A stretch of 64,000 bases of DNA from Rhynchopus sp. YZ270_cl-10 (GCA_964035575.1 OZ037875.1:1054001-1118000), one strand, 5' to 3'. Positions 9,423-20,159 are shown, counted from the first letter of the stretch. Numbers and translations are program-made. The notes: generated from the sequence alone by a model not told the origin.

Positions 9423-11657
9423 GAGAAAAGTTCGATTTCGGCCTCGAAAATTACCGTGACACCGATTTGTCACGGAATTTTGTCACGGAATTTTTTTGAA
9501 AGATTCGATTTCGTGACAAAAAAAAATCGATTTCGTGACAAACCAATTTTTTCATTGACACACAAAATTCGATTTCGTGACAAACCGATTTTTTCATTGA
9601 CAAAAAAAAATTCGATTTCGTGACAAATCCAAAAATTCAGTGACAAAAAAATGTCAATGAAAAAATGGATTTTGTCAAGGAAACCGAACTTTTTGTCAAG
9701 GAAAAAGTCGTGACAGAAATGGATTTTGTCAAGGAAACCAAACTTTTTGTCACGGAAAAAGTCGTGACAGGGCACTGGGTACTGGGTACACTGGATACAA
9801 GGATAAAAGTCGTGAAAGAGCAACCACAGCTCCACATGACAAACACAAAAGTGTCCAGTCACGTGGGGCATTCATGCACTGAGGAGATAATGATCCAACA
9901 ATTTACAAGAAAGATTACTTAACCTACTGCTGGAAATTGCCAGGTCGTAGTAACACACAAAGTGTGCCTCCGTTCGGGAAGACCGGATATTCTAGAGACC
10001 AAAAAGGCCTCAAGAATATCTTCCGGTAGTCAAGGTATAACCGAATGAACGGCCCAAGACCCCCGTGGAGAAGTTAAATGTGTAATGCTATCAGGTAGAA
10101 ACTGCGAACACTGTCTTACCCTCCTCAATGCATGGTGGAAGATGTCTTTGACAACAAATATCCTGTACCCAGGTACCAGGTTCCCAGACCCACGTAGTAC
10201 CACGTCGCAGTACTACGCAAAATTTACCACCAGACCCTGTCTTCGTGCACCTTAAGTACAACGCCGCAGACAGGCCAAACATGCGTTGGACTCAGAGGAA
10301 TGCCTGCTGTGCAGTGTATCAAACATGAGAACCAACTCCCAGCAACAAGGGGCGCCTTTTGGCGGGCGTTGTTGAGGGTGTTTGGGGTGCAAAGTTTTCC
10401 ACAATTTTGATGCGCGGGTACAGAAGTGTTATCTTGTTCTTTCATCTCTAGGAATGTAAATGTCAATCGCGTTTAACTACCACTAGGGCTTGTTCAGTGA
10501 ACCCACGAGGGGTCGAAGGGGGTTGGTTATCCCATATCTATCAAAGGTTGTGTCGACCAGGCGAATCCACTATGTTACGCTGTATGATGATAAATCCGAA
10601 GAAATAACAGTGCATAGCAACTGCAGGAAGTTTGTTAAAAAGAGTGCCTCACGCTACACAAACCACCACCCGCGATTGACTTAGATGTTATAACAAAGAG
10701 AATTCAGAACAAAACAACACCCTGCCCCATACACACTAAATTGTCATGCTTCAAGAGCATGCCTGGGCCAAAATTACTATGACGAAAAGGCAACAAGACC
10801 ACCCACAAGGAGTGTGAATTGTGCACTGGTTTTCTGGGGGAACAAACAATATTTTCTTGTGTCTAGTCCTCCGGAAGCAGAGGACAGACTTTCCGGAAGG
10901 TTTCCAAAGTCGAATTTCTTGCACTAGCTATGCTCCCTGGTTAATGGCTATAGCAGTGACTGACAAAGTGTTCCCACCCCCCTTTCCACCACCATAATAA
11001 CCGAACTCTGCTTATCAAACCACAATCTGAATCTGCTTCCGTCGCATGCGCTGGTGGATTCGATCTGTTTTGGTGTGTGTAATGGAATGTATGGGTGAGG
11101 GTTGGGGTATTAGGTATAGAAACGTGCGCACCCATTAATTTTTTACCGAATGAAAATGAAATCTGCAATGAGTGTCTGCTGCATATCATTTAGTGGGGCT
11201 GGCCTCTGGCCAGAGGCGTGCAAGCCTGACCGTGTTCGCGATATACTAAGTCTTGCATAATCATAAAGTTATCATACCTTGTGTCTTCAGTCTCTGCCCT
11301 TCGGTTTCTAGACAGCTCAAGAATGGCCTCTTTTGTGTTTGTCAAGTGGCTGTCTGGTCACTTTTCAGTGACTGGCGGGTTGGCTGTCACGACTTTTTCC
11401 TTGACAAATTCCATTTTTTTCAATGACATTTTTTTGTCAATGAAAAAATGGATTTGTCACGAAATCGAATTTTTTTTTGTCAATGAAAAAAGTCATTTGT
11501 CACTAAATTGAATTTTGTGTGTCAATGAAAAAATCGGCTTGTCACGAAATCGATTTTTTTTTGTCACGAAATCGAATCTTTCAAAAAAATTCCGTGACAA
11601 AGTACCGTGACAAATCGGTGTCACGGGTATTTTCGAGGCCGAAATCGAACTTTTCTC
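9423..11657 (-). mobile_element. Non-autonomous Mutator-like element, copy 2 (inverted)
   Basis: Near-identical to copy 1 but in the opposite orientation, 2,235 bp. It is flanked by T-runs (9414-9422 and 11658-11666), so its duplication is hard to prove but is compatible with the same T-rich target. It begins 21 bp after the stop codon of the TSUP gene. Small differences from copy 1 (for example in the interior near 10140-10290) show that it is a separate insertion and not a misassembled duplicate. Confidence 0.85.
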
Positions 11658-12079
11658 TTTTTTTTTTATTTGGAAAATATTGAGGGTATTTTTTCGAAGG
11701 GCCATATCTCGTACAATTATACAAAAAAATGACAGTGGAGATTTGCACAACTGTGGCAACACAACCGAGGCAACTACACTACTCCGACAATTTATAAAAA
11801 AAAAATGCAGTTGGTTCCTTCGCTAAATGCGTGTCTATAAAACAATGATGTATCGTACAAATGCATAAGTTGGCCAAATGTTCAAAAGAATGCCCCAGCT
11901 TAATTCCCTTTGTTCACGTCTCATTGCTTTCATAGGTACAGTATGTTCATTGCGAACGAAGAAGCAACAAAAAAAAAAAAAAAAAAAAATGGCTCCTTTT
12001 TTTTCGTTTACCCTTTTGGTGGCAAAAGCATTGAGAGGCTTAGGGTCATCTTTTTTCAAAATTGTTTTTTTTTGTTTTT
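11658..12079. other. Repeat-rich spacer
   Basis: No gene seen. Contains an R2 repeat copy at about 11730-11803 and long A and T runs at 11969-12005. Confidence 0.55.
11730..11803 (+). repeat. Dispersed repeat family R2 (reference copy)
   Basis: About 70 bp: GACAGTGGAGAT, TTGCACAACTGTGGCAACAC, AACCGAGGCAACTACACTAC, then a TTTATNAAAAA tail. Other + strand copies: 16608-16680, 16998-17073, 19428-19500 and 53403-53472, plus a shortened one at about 6540-6572. All end in an A-run. Conservation over about 65 bp is high. Confidence 0.75.
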
Positions 12080-12725
12080 TCCCCCCCCCAGGCCTTTTGC
12101 TAACTTTGGGATTTTCCCCCTGAATGGCACGATGGTCAAAAAAATAATAATTTCCTGGAAAAAAAGTACATTCCGAGCTTTCCCACCTGGTGAAAGCGGT
12201 CGTCGCGCGCTTCGCGCGCGCCTCCCTGCCAGCCACAGGGTGGAGAGGCGAAGGGCAGCTTTGCGAGATAACAAAAAACGGAATCTAATCCTTTATTAAC
12301 GGTGCTTGGTCTTGCGCCTTACGCCCACCAACCGTACAAAATCAATACGTCTTCGAGAAGCAGGGGCTGTTGCAACGGTTGGGTCACTTTGAAATAAAAA
12401 TGGTCAATTTTTTGCAGCTTGGGTCAAGTTTCATTTCTGGCTGCAAAATGCAAGGGAATCCCCTTAGACATTGTTAAATGGCACCGTAGGCAGGAAGAAA
12501 ATAGCACAGCGCGAGCGAAGCGAGCAGAAAAATTTTGAGGTGCCATCATGCCATCATGCCATCATGCCATCATGCCATCTGGGGGGGAAATCCCCAGGTG
12601 ATGGAGAGCGAAAGCCCTGCCCCACCACCCCCCGTGGCATGATGGTGGCATGATGGAAAAAAAAAATAAAAAACGCCCAAAAACGTGGCATGATGGCATG
12701 ATGGTTAGCAAAAGGCCTGTCCCCC
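12080..12725. repeat. Foldback-like repeat block with GCCATCAT tandem arms
   Basis: A C-run followed by AGGCCTTTTGCTAAC (about 12080-12106) recurs inverted at about 12703-12730. Inside, five tandem GCCATCAT-type units (12541-12580) face inverted ATGATGGC-type units (12636-12705). GC palindromes (CGCGCGCTTCGCGCGCG) lie near 12203-12223. The ends suggest a degenerate inverted-repeat element; no coding capacity is seen. Confidence 0.45.
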
Positions 12726-13840
12726 CCCCCAAACCCTTTGGGGTCAGGAATGTTATCAGCAGATTTGTAATTTTTTTGTTGTAAAGGTGCAGGGCGTTCG
12801 CCCCGGGGCGAAAAATATTTTTTTTCGTTAAAAAAATCTTTTCCTGAAAAAATGACATTTTATTTCGCCCCAGGGCTTCGCCCCACCGGGGCGAAACCCT
12901 GTATAAATAAATAAATAAATAAAAAAAAAAAGGGGGGAAAAAAAAAATGAGAGAGAGATTTCTCCCCCCCAACCTGTCGACCCCCCCGGAGGGGGGGTCG
13001 CAGAGGGGGTGTCCACTGTACTCAAAATCATCCGCAAACCCGCCTGCCGTGAAAGTAAGTTTCCCCAGCACTCCCGCTCGCTCCTCAATCCTGCAGTCTG
13101 CTGAAGGTGTCCCGTACCCCCTGTTATAGAAGGTGTCACTACTCGTGTCAACTCTACCTTCAACGGCAGAGAGACGTTTTAGTTGATTGAAAATAATCAA
13201 ACTAAGGATGAAGTCTCATATGACAGATGCCTCTCTCTTGTACATCTGTTTGATTAAACAGCACAAAGAGACCCTCAGTGAGGGGGGGATTGATGAAATT
13301 CTCCATCGTTTTGCTGGTTTTAGTGCTGGGGAAGGGATCACGCGCAAATCGCAATTTTTTTTCGACCACTCAGTACCGGGGATTCACCCCCACGAACTAG
13401 CTTCTCTCCGGCGGGAAAATTTTTTTTGACCTATTTTAAGCACTAGTAAAAAAGCAAAAATTTCGGGTTTTTTGGCATTTCGCCACGATCAGGAAAAAAC
13501 GATGGCGATAGCGAACGCCCTGTAAAGGTGACTAAGGATTTGAAAGGCCTAGATTAATGTTTCCCAATTTTTTTTTTCTCTTTTCTAATGCCCATGTCAG
13601 AGGCGTTATTACAGACCTGACGCTAAACAGTTACGAAAATCGCACTTTTTGGGCTTGGAATTCGGGTTTTTTTACGGGTTTTTTTACACGGGAAAAAGGT
13701 ACATTTTTCGACCCTGGTCCATGTCTGGTGGTGAAAATCATAATTTTTTTTGCCCACATGATACGTTTCGAACACACTTATCGCTAAATATGCCGTTTTC
13801 CCCGAAAATTTTGAGAACCCCACGTCCAATTTCTTTCGTT
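12726..13840. other. Gene-poor stretch with palindromes and possible coding remnants
   Basis: Repeated TTCGCCCC/GGGGCGAA palindromes at 12795-12900, an (AAAT)n run at 12905-12922 and an R1-like copy at 13523-13560. A GC-rich minus-strand stretch at about 13000-13180 (reading VDTSSDTFYNRGYGTPS and onward) and a plus-strand stretch 13187-13429 look protein-like but have no start, splice sites or family I can support. Confidence 0.35.
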
Positions 13841-13845
13841 TTTGG

Positions 13846-13948
13846 TGCTCCGGGAGGGGTCGATATTGACAGGTCGCTGACACAGGGACTCTGTACACAC
13901 ACCCCCTGATATTGACAGGTCGTTGACCGACTTCCGAAAGCACCAGTT
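13846..13948 (+). repeat. Dispersed repeat with GGTGC/GCACC ends
   Basis: Contains two copies of GATATTGACAGGTCG and ends in short inverted repeats. An inverted relative is at about 25885-25998, where the same two units and the same ends are found. Probably a small non-autonomous element. Confidence 0.5.
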
Positions 13949-13984
13949 TTGGAAAAAAAAAAAATTCGCGCTGCGCGCGAAAAA

Positions 13985-14374
13985 GGTCCTCAGAAGCTCA
14001 ATTCCGAAAGCAAATACGGGGAGCGAAGTCTTCCAACTCCTCCGCCATCAGCAGGAACACCTCCGTTTTCTCTTGAACCTGTTACGCTTGTGCTGAGAAA
14101 CAAGGCAACAGCGTGTTCAAGAATATTCCCCATCTTTTCGTTGTTAAACTCGGTGCCTGTTCATGAAGAACCATCAGCTTCTCAATAGTGCTGTGAGAAA
14201 GGCAGTGGCGTCTCTTTGCGTAGATGTAGTCAGGAGAGAGAATCCTTGTTCAACAGCAACCAAAGACGGGGAGTGCACGACCGGTGCAGCCTCCAAAACC
14301 CGTGCGAGAGTGTCCCCATTTTCCAAGAAAACTTCGAGAAAACCGCGTTCTGGCGAAGCCACGGTACGCCACAT
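13985..14374 (-). pseudogene. Decayed minus-strand coding remnant, unrecognised
   Basis: GC-rich stretch with protein-like minus-strand reading frames (for example VASPERGFLEVFLENGDTLA and onward, 14374-14174), continuing in another frame towards 13985. There is no complete frame, start or family match. It sits beside a dispersed repeat with GGTACGCNAC sites (14345-14475) whose relative is at 37405-37655. Could be a fragment of a host gene or of a transposon. Confidence 0.3.
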
Positions 14375-14475
14375 TTCAAAATTGCGCTTAAAATTGCACT
14401 TTTTTCACAGCCAAACTATGGCATAAGAAGGGTGTAATGCAAGCTTGCGCCGCAGGCGCACGGTACGCTACTTTT
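14345..14475 (+). repeat. Dispersed repeat with TGGCGAAGCCACGGTACGC units
   Basis: Holds the palindromic block GGCGAAGCCACGGTACGC, a central AAATTGCGCTTAAAATTGC and a GCGCCGCAGGCGCACGGTAC end. An inverted relative lies at about 37405-37655, where the block GTACCGTGGCTTCGCCAG occurs twice. Confidence 0.5.
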
Positions 14476-14639
14476 TTCTTTGGCCATATCCTTCTTTCTC
14501 ACTCCTTTGGGTTCGACGTGCTCCGTCCGTCAACTGGTGGGGTCACAACATGCAGCAAAGTTTGCAACTAAGCAAACTGCCCCCACGTTCACTTTGTACT
14601 TTTCCTTCAGAAGACAAGTACCATCGGGAACATACGGAA

Positions 14640-14815
14640 CTAAATTTTTTTTGCGAAGCAAAAAAAAATAATATAAAATGGCGCCGCAGGCGAAAAAAAT
14701 TAGGGTACGGTGTAAAAATATAGCCATTTACACTACACCACAGAGCAGTCACTCAACGAACCCTTTTTGCGGAGCAAAAAATGAAAAATGGCGCCGCAGG
14801 CAAAAAAAAAATAAT
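14640..14815 (-). repeat. GCGCCATTTT hairpin repeat, copy 1
   Basis: Alternating hairpins: TTTTTGCGGAGCAAAAAA, GGCGCCGCAGGC and a central GGGTACGGTGTAAAAA/TTTACACTACACC pair. Related copies in the other orientation are at 44590-44722 and 61396-61552; the last lies inside the hAT transposon, so the family is either mobile or part of that transposon. Confidence 0.6.
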
Positions 14816-15486
14816 TGAAGGTACAGCCTCCCGGGTCAACCCTACAGAATTTTCCCGTAAAAAAAGACTCCTCAAAATTTCCCGGAAAAAAAACGACTTC
14901 CCCACGTAAAATTTCCCGTAAAAAAAACGACCTCTCAAGGATTTTGGAATTCCACTACGCGGTTTAGCAACATCCCTGCGTTATTACATTTTTTTTTTTT
15001 TTTTACAACTTTCTTTTTTCGTAAAGGTGACTAAATCAAGCACTATGCTAATGATCATCTTAATTTCTCTCTTATTTTTTTATGCCGTGCCTCGCCCTTT
15101 GTGGGTGACAACAAAAGAGTCCTCAGAATTCATCCTCTTAGCGGGTGGGATTTATCGAGGCTCTAATGAGCAGTATGTGTGTGTGAATTGTCCATCTGTG
15201 TTTCAACTGCTCATTCTTCTCAATTCTTTGTTTAGCAGATCGGACCTGGGGAAGGGGGAGGGTGACTCGTTCGTGTGCAAGACCACTTTTGGTGTGATTC
15301 AGGGGGTACGGAGAACCCACGGACAACCCACGGAAGAACCACGGGGGAACCACGGAGAACTGTTTCGGGCTATATTAAGATTTGCGGAGCACCTTCGGGA
15401 GAACCACGGGGGAACCACGGAGAATCCGTTTGGGTGATCACACCAACTTTGTCTTTTTTTTTTTCTTTTTCGATTTTTCTTTCTTA

Positions 15487-15530
15487 AATGTGTGTGCACA
15501 AAGAGGCAGACCCATCTTTGAAGTTTTCTT
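15487..15530 (+). repeat. Dispersed hairpin repeat family R4
   Basis: ATGTGTGTGCAC-AAAGAGGCAGACCCATCTTTG. Better conserved copies are at 18898-18935, 25338-25380 and 49131-49172 (TGTGTGC, ACGAGAG, GCACATTCATC); a weak one is near 26045. TGTGC and GCACA form the stem and the loop is shared with R1 and R6. Confidence 0.6.
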
Positions 15531-15555
15531 TTTTGCAAGGGTTCTTTAGCACCCT

Positions 15556-15605
15556 CTGTACCTTCTATTCATTAGAAAAAGAATGTATATGAAACAATCT
15601 TTTTT
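15556..15605 (+). repeat. Dispersed hairpin repeat family R3
   Basis: CTTCTATTCATTAGAAAAAG followed by AATGTATATGAAACAATC. Other copies: 31948-32003, 52866-52903, 53484-53525 and 53928-53978. Each has a TTCT...C / G...AGAA stem with a 4-5 nt loop, then the conserved tail GTATATGAAA. The stem sequence varies but the arms stay complementary within most copies. Confidence 0.7.
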
Positions 15606-16734
15606 AAAATTGATACAGTGCTCTAAATAACTGCGGCCAAAGTTAAGTTTAGCAAATTTGGAGATTTTGGAGCAATTTTTGGCAACTTTTTTTTTGGACG
15701 TCAAACATATTTGGGGTGCTGTAAAATTGATTCCCTCTGGCTGCCCTCTCGCAAGGGAGGGGCAGCTTTCAACCAGATTCATTCTCTCTTTTATTGAATT
15801 TTTTTTTGACTGTCTCCTTTTAAAAAAATAACAAAAGTTTTGAAAAGGGGGCAACACTTTATCCCCCAAGATGACGAAGGCGTGAGAGGCTCAGTTTCAT
15901 CGTATAAACTTTTCTATTTTTAAGGAAACAGCCAATATGTTTGGGGAGGGAAAGAAAAAAAACAACGCGTTGTGTGCGTGAAACTCGTATGTGTGCTTTT
16001 ATTTATTTATTCTCTTTTTTTTTGATCCGGTAAGTACCGGCAGTGCGAAAGTACAATACCCGGACTACTTTTTTTTTAAAATGGGAGCAGTTTTTCCGCT
16101 TCAAAAAAAAAACAAAATCTTTTGTAATATTGCAACTTGTGGTCAGATTTTATTTTTAAACAGGGATAGGGGATTTTTTGGGGGGAGATATGGAACAGTG
16201 AACAAAAATAATCAAAAAAAAAAAAAAAAATGCTCAAAAAGAAAAAACACAAAATCGAACCAGGAACTAGAACTTTGCTTCCCCATGGTGGTTTCCCACG
16301 CAGGTTTCCAGCTATTAGTGTAATCCTCTTTACTGTTAATCTAATTGTGGCAATCAGCGGGTGGCAAGGGGGGAAGGGGTAATACGTTCAGTTATTTTTT
16401 TTTTAAAAGTCTTTACCCAGGTCGTGTATAGTTATTTGTCACAATGAAAGAAATGGGGTTCTCTTTTCAAGATTTCTCTTTTCTCTCTCACCCCATATAC
16501 GTCCATTCCCCAAAAGGGTTGCAGGGGACTGGTGTTATCCAAAACGTAAAAAAAAAAACAGCCTCAAAATAGGAATAACTGTGCTATTTAGAAAAAAATG
16601 TTGTTGGACAGTGGAGATTGCACAACTGTGGCAACACAACCGAGGTAACTACACTACTCCAACAATTTATCAAAAAATGTAAAAAAAAAAGGTAGCGCAT
16701 ATCCTAAAGCAAGACAAAAGGTAAGACACCCCGT

Positions 16735-16865
16735 GCATGATTCGTAGTCCGCCGGAGTCTGCCTGAGTTGAGACGGACTATGGCAGACTTTCAAAGTCCG
16801 TCTCAACTAGGGCGGGTCTTGGCAGGATTTTTTTTTTTTGGCGGACTCATGAGGACTATGTAGTA
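16735..16865 (+). repeat. Small foldback element
   Basis: Inner arms GTTGAGACGGACT (16765-16777) and AGTCCGTCTCAAC (about 16795-16807) are perfectly complementary. An outer pair ATAGTCC/GGACTAT-like (about 16745 and 16852) surrounds them, and a T-run sits between. Probably a miniature inverted-repeat element. Confidence 0.55.
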
Positions 16866-16931
16866 TGCCCGTGGTGGTAGTTCTTTTTATTCTATCTTTT
16901 GTCTTCGTGGCCAAAAAAAAACGAAATTCAT

Positions 16932-17125
16932 TAGCCTTCGGGCGACTTTGTGACAAAGATGCCCGTCTTTTGTGGGTGATCATTGATACTAAAAAAAAGT
17001 GGAGATTTTGCAAAACTGTGGCAACACAACCAGAGGCAAACTGCACTACTCCGACAATTTATCAAAAAAAAATATGTGTACAGAACCCGTCCTCGGACAG
17101 GCGATTTGTCGAAACTACAAAAAAC
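16932..17125 (+). repeat. Two copies of hairpin repeat family R9 around an R2 copy
   Basis: R9 pattern: CCTTNGGGCGACNTTGTG, ACAGA, an inner stem, then GATTGTCGATAC. Copies at 16932-16992 and 17075-17125 here, 31352-31410 and 49238-49292 elsewhere. The inner stem is CCTACC/GGTAGG at 49262 and GTCC/GGAC at 17088. The R2 copy lies between them at 16998-17073. Confidence 0.5.
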
Positions 17126-17149
17126 AACAACAAAAAAAAACCCCCCTTT

Positions 17150-18498
17150 ATACATAGCGCTCTAATTAGACTCCAACTAGATAATTAGAGTCGGCAGTTA
17201 GAGTATAATTAGAGTCTTTAAAACTCTAACTGAACTCTAATACTCTAACTGGACTCTAATTAGACTCTAATTAGAGTCTTATAATAGGGTCAATAAGAGG
17301 GGCACATCAACCAATGCTATAGCCATAAACCCAGGGAGCATAGCCAGTGCAAGAAATTCGATTTTGTAATCCAGAACGTCTGTTTTCTGCTTGCAGAGGA
17401 CTAGATACAAGAAAATATTGTTTGTTCCCCCAGAAAACCAGTGCACAATTCACACTGGTCTTGTTGCCTTTTTAGCACAGGAATTTTGGCCCAGGGCATG
17501 ATCACTTGAAGCATGGCACTTTAGTGTGCATGGGGTAGGGTGTTGTTTGTTATGAATTCTCTTTGTTATAACATCTAAGTCAATCGCGGGTGGTGGTTTA
17601 GCGCGAGGCTTGGATCTCTCCTGGGTTCATAAGTAGTTATTTCTGCGGATGAAATGAACGTATACTCATAGATTTCCCGTCGACACAACCTTTGATACTG
17701 GGATTATCCCCTTCGACCCCTTAGTGGTAGTTAAACTCGATTGACATTTACATTCCTAGAGATGAAAGAACAAGACAACACTTCTGTACCCGCGCATCAA
17801 AATTGTGGAAAACTTTGCACCCCAAACATCCTCAATAACGCCCGCCAAAAGGCGCCCCTTGTTACTGGGAGTTGGTTCTCATGTTTGTTACCTGCACAGC
17901 AGGAATTCCTCTGAGTCCAACGCTGTTTGGCCTGTCTGCGGCATTGCACCCGAAGGTGCACGAAGAGTTTTTGCGGTGTCGCATTCCCTCATGTGTGGGT
18001 CACTCACACTTGAGGGCATGTGCCACTGCGGGTCCGGGTACCCATAGCTGAGAATAAGCCGGGTCCCGAGTCCCGGTACTAGGTACAGTAGGACTTGGAC
18101 TAGGCCCCCACCCTCCCGCGACCGGGTCCCCGACCCGCTTTCAGGCGGACCCACAGCGCCTTCACATAGTTGTGTCCCAGTCCGGCTGAGAATAACCGGG
18201 TCCCGGGTCCCCAAGTCTTATTCTCAGCTATGTGGGCACCTGGACACCTGGGTCCTACAGAGGAACCTTAGGGGAACCAGTTCCTTAAGGCGTTTGCACC
18301 TACAAGAAGCCTGTTGTTTTACTCTAATTAGACTATAATTAGAGTGTAGTTAGAGTCTAATTATGCTCTAACTGCGCTCTAATTATAGTCTAATTGAAGA
18401 AAAGCGACTCTAATTATACTCTAACTGGACTCTAACTGACTTGACCCAAAATCCCAGACTCTAATTATACCCTAACACTCTAATTGGAGCGCTATGTA
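17150..18498 (+). mobile_element. Mutator-like element relative, copy 4, with different termini
   Basis: The interior 17300-17965 clearly matches the interior of copies 1-3 (for example GGGAGCATAG, the AGAAAATATTGTTTGTTCCC block, and AATCGCGGGTGGTGG). The ends are unrelated to theirs: a left arm at about 17150-17290 and right arm at about 18318-18498 made of repeated ACTCTAATTAG-type units, with outer ends ACATAGCGCTCTAATT and its complement. No transposase is seen. A nested 190-bp foldback sits at 18043-18232. The target duplication is unclear. Confidence 0.65.
18043..18232 (+). mobile_element. Miniature foldback element with GAGAATAAG ends, copy A
   Basis: 16-bp perfect terminal inverted repeats CATAGCTGAGAATAAG (18043-18058) and complement (18217-18232), a GC-rich interior of GGGTCCC-type units, and a further GGCTGAGAATAACCGGG inside. 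Nested in Mutator-like copy 4. The second copy is at 41476-41574. Confidence 0.65.
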
Positions 18499-20159
18499 TA
18501 CCCCTTTCAGCTCTTTTGACAGTGCAAGAAACCACCCCATCCAATACTCCTCTATTCCCCCTCCCCCATCAAAAACAACACGTTTTGTTTCTATACAGTG
18601 ATCCGCAACAACAAAAAAACAATGATAGTGGAGCTCATCCTCGGGTGTCTACACTAAAAAGAAGAGAAGCAATGCAAAGTTATGCAATGAGCGTTTTTTT
18701 TTACCCGCAAAAGAAATAAAAGCCAAATTATTTGTGTGTGTAGCCATTTTGTTTGATATTTTTTTTAAATCTGGTTTGATTTTTTTTTTTAATATAGTTC
18801 TCAAGACTGGGGTTTGTTTTTAAGGTTTAAAGGTGACACGAATAAGGCACTGCGGGGGCGAGCTTCATCTTTTTTTTTTAAACTTTTCTTTCTTCTTTGA
18901 AGATGTGTGCCCGCGAGGCATACTCATCTTTGCAAAATTTATTTGCAACCAAAAAAACCTTTATCGTAGTCCAACAAAAACAAAGCCAGGTACCAGTGGC
19001 ATGGGGCTGCCCAAAAACTACTGGTAGTCAGCGCCATGCCTACTTTGGTAGGTTCCTGTGAAAAAGGAGGGAAAAATATCAACCCTCCCCCTAATCCCCT
19101 CAAAATAATGATTTATGTGAAGTCTACTTTTGCGTGAAATGTGCATCCTTTTTTTTTTTTTGTCAATTTTTCTAAAAAAAAACTTAATTTAGTACAAACT
19201 TTAGAAGGGCTTTTTCAAGCCTTGTGTTCGGTTACTTGATATCCCCTGTGTTGATATCAACTGTTGAAGAGTTTAAGGCTGGGGGTCACTGTGTCCCAGC
19301 CCTTGCCAACACAAGCATCGCGGAGGAAAAAAAGATAAAAGGGTGGAGCGCATCCTCGGGTGTCTACACTAATATTTCAAAGAAAGGAAGGGGAAAGAAG
19401 ATGTGAGAAGAAGGGGAAGAAAAACAGTTGACAGTGGAGATTGCACAACTGTGGCGACACAACCAGCGGCAACTACACTACTCCAACAACGTATCAAACA
19501 ATAATTTAATACTCATCTTCTAGGCCAAGACAAACCCGCAAAAAAAAACAACAACAACAGAATTTACAAAAAAAAAAAAGAATTTCTAAAGAAGGTGGCG
19601 TTCCGCACTCTTTACGGTCTTATTTTGCGGGCATTTTTTATTTTTTCATTTTTATGTTCTTTTTTTTTGTCCTCACGAAACCCCCACCTCTGAAGACAAT
19701 ACATACGAGGAGAGAAAAAAAGCGAATTACACCTTTATGTTCTCCCCTCTCCCCCCCTTTTTTTCCCCAACCCCTTTTTCAACTCACATCCAGACACTTT
19801 TTTTTATTCTTTACACATACCCTCATGTTGTAGCGCACCAATCCTCCCACCAAGAAATCACACAGGGGGGAATTTTTTTTCAATTTTTTGTTGATCCCTC
19901 CACCAAAGCAAACCCCGGAGTCAACCTGGTATTATCGTTTTTTTTTCTTCTAACATTCCCCAAAGCGACCTAAGTAAAGAGGCTTAAGTTCATTTTTTTT
20001 TTTAACAATCTTTCTTTTCTCTCCCCCTCCCCCTCCTCTTTCAAAGACGAGCCAACACCAGGTTCGTCCTCTCTCTACGCCCCCCCCTTAGGGTATTTAA
20101 CGCCTCCTTCCTAGGTTCAATTTTTTTTGGTCATTTTTGAGCAGTTTTTTTTTTGTACG
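18499..20159. other. Gene-poor spacer
   Basis: Holds two R5 copies (18623-18657, 19340-19372), R1-like copies (18829-18895, 19967-20015), an R4 copy (18898-18935) and an R2 copy (19428-19500) among long T and A runs. No gene is supported. Confidence 0.55.
18623..18657 (+). repeat. Dispersed repeat family R5 (reference copy)
   Basis: TAGTGGAGCTCATCCTCGGG then TGTCTACACTAA. Other copies: 19340-19372, 26374-26402, 30519-30552 and, on the minus strand, 33992-34035. Its outer ends (GTGGAG and CTACACTA) are also present in family R2. Confidence 0.65.

Larger units (their letters stand above)
14816..16730. other. Gene-poor, repeat-rich spacer
   Basis: Contains R1-like copies (15024-15062, 15869-15925), an R4 copy (15487-15530), an R3 copy (15556-15605), an R2 copy (16608-16680) and tandem ACCACGGGGGAACCACGGAG units (15300-15425). 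The frame open at 15027-15437 crosses those tandem units and an R1 copy, so I do not call it a gene. Confidence 0.5.

Noticed and set aside
6595-11657. Possible assembly artefact producing the two inverted Mutator-like copies
   Set aside because: The copies differ at several sites, have different flanks and enclose unique exons, so two real insertions are more likely.
15027-15437. 136-codon frame with hydrophobic N-terminus
   Set aside because: It starts in an R1 repeat and ends in tandem ACCACGGGGGAACC units; a signal-like start in T-rich DNA is expected by chance.
18738-18760. TAGCCATTTTG, similar to the dinoflagellate spliced leader
   Set aside because: Only 11 bases match, no donor or snRNA-like context follows, and genes here use ordinary cis introns.
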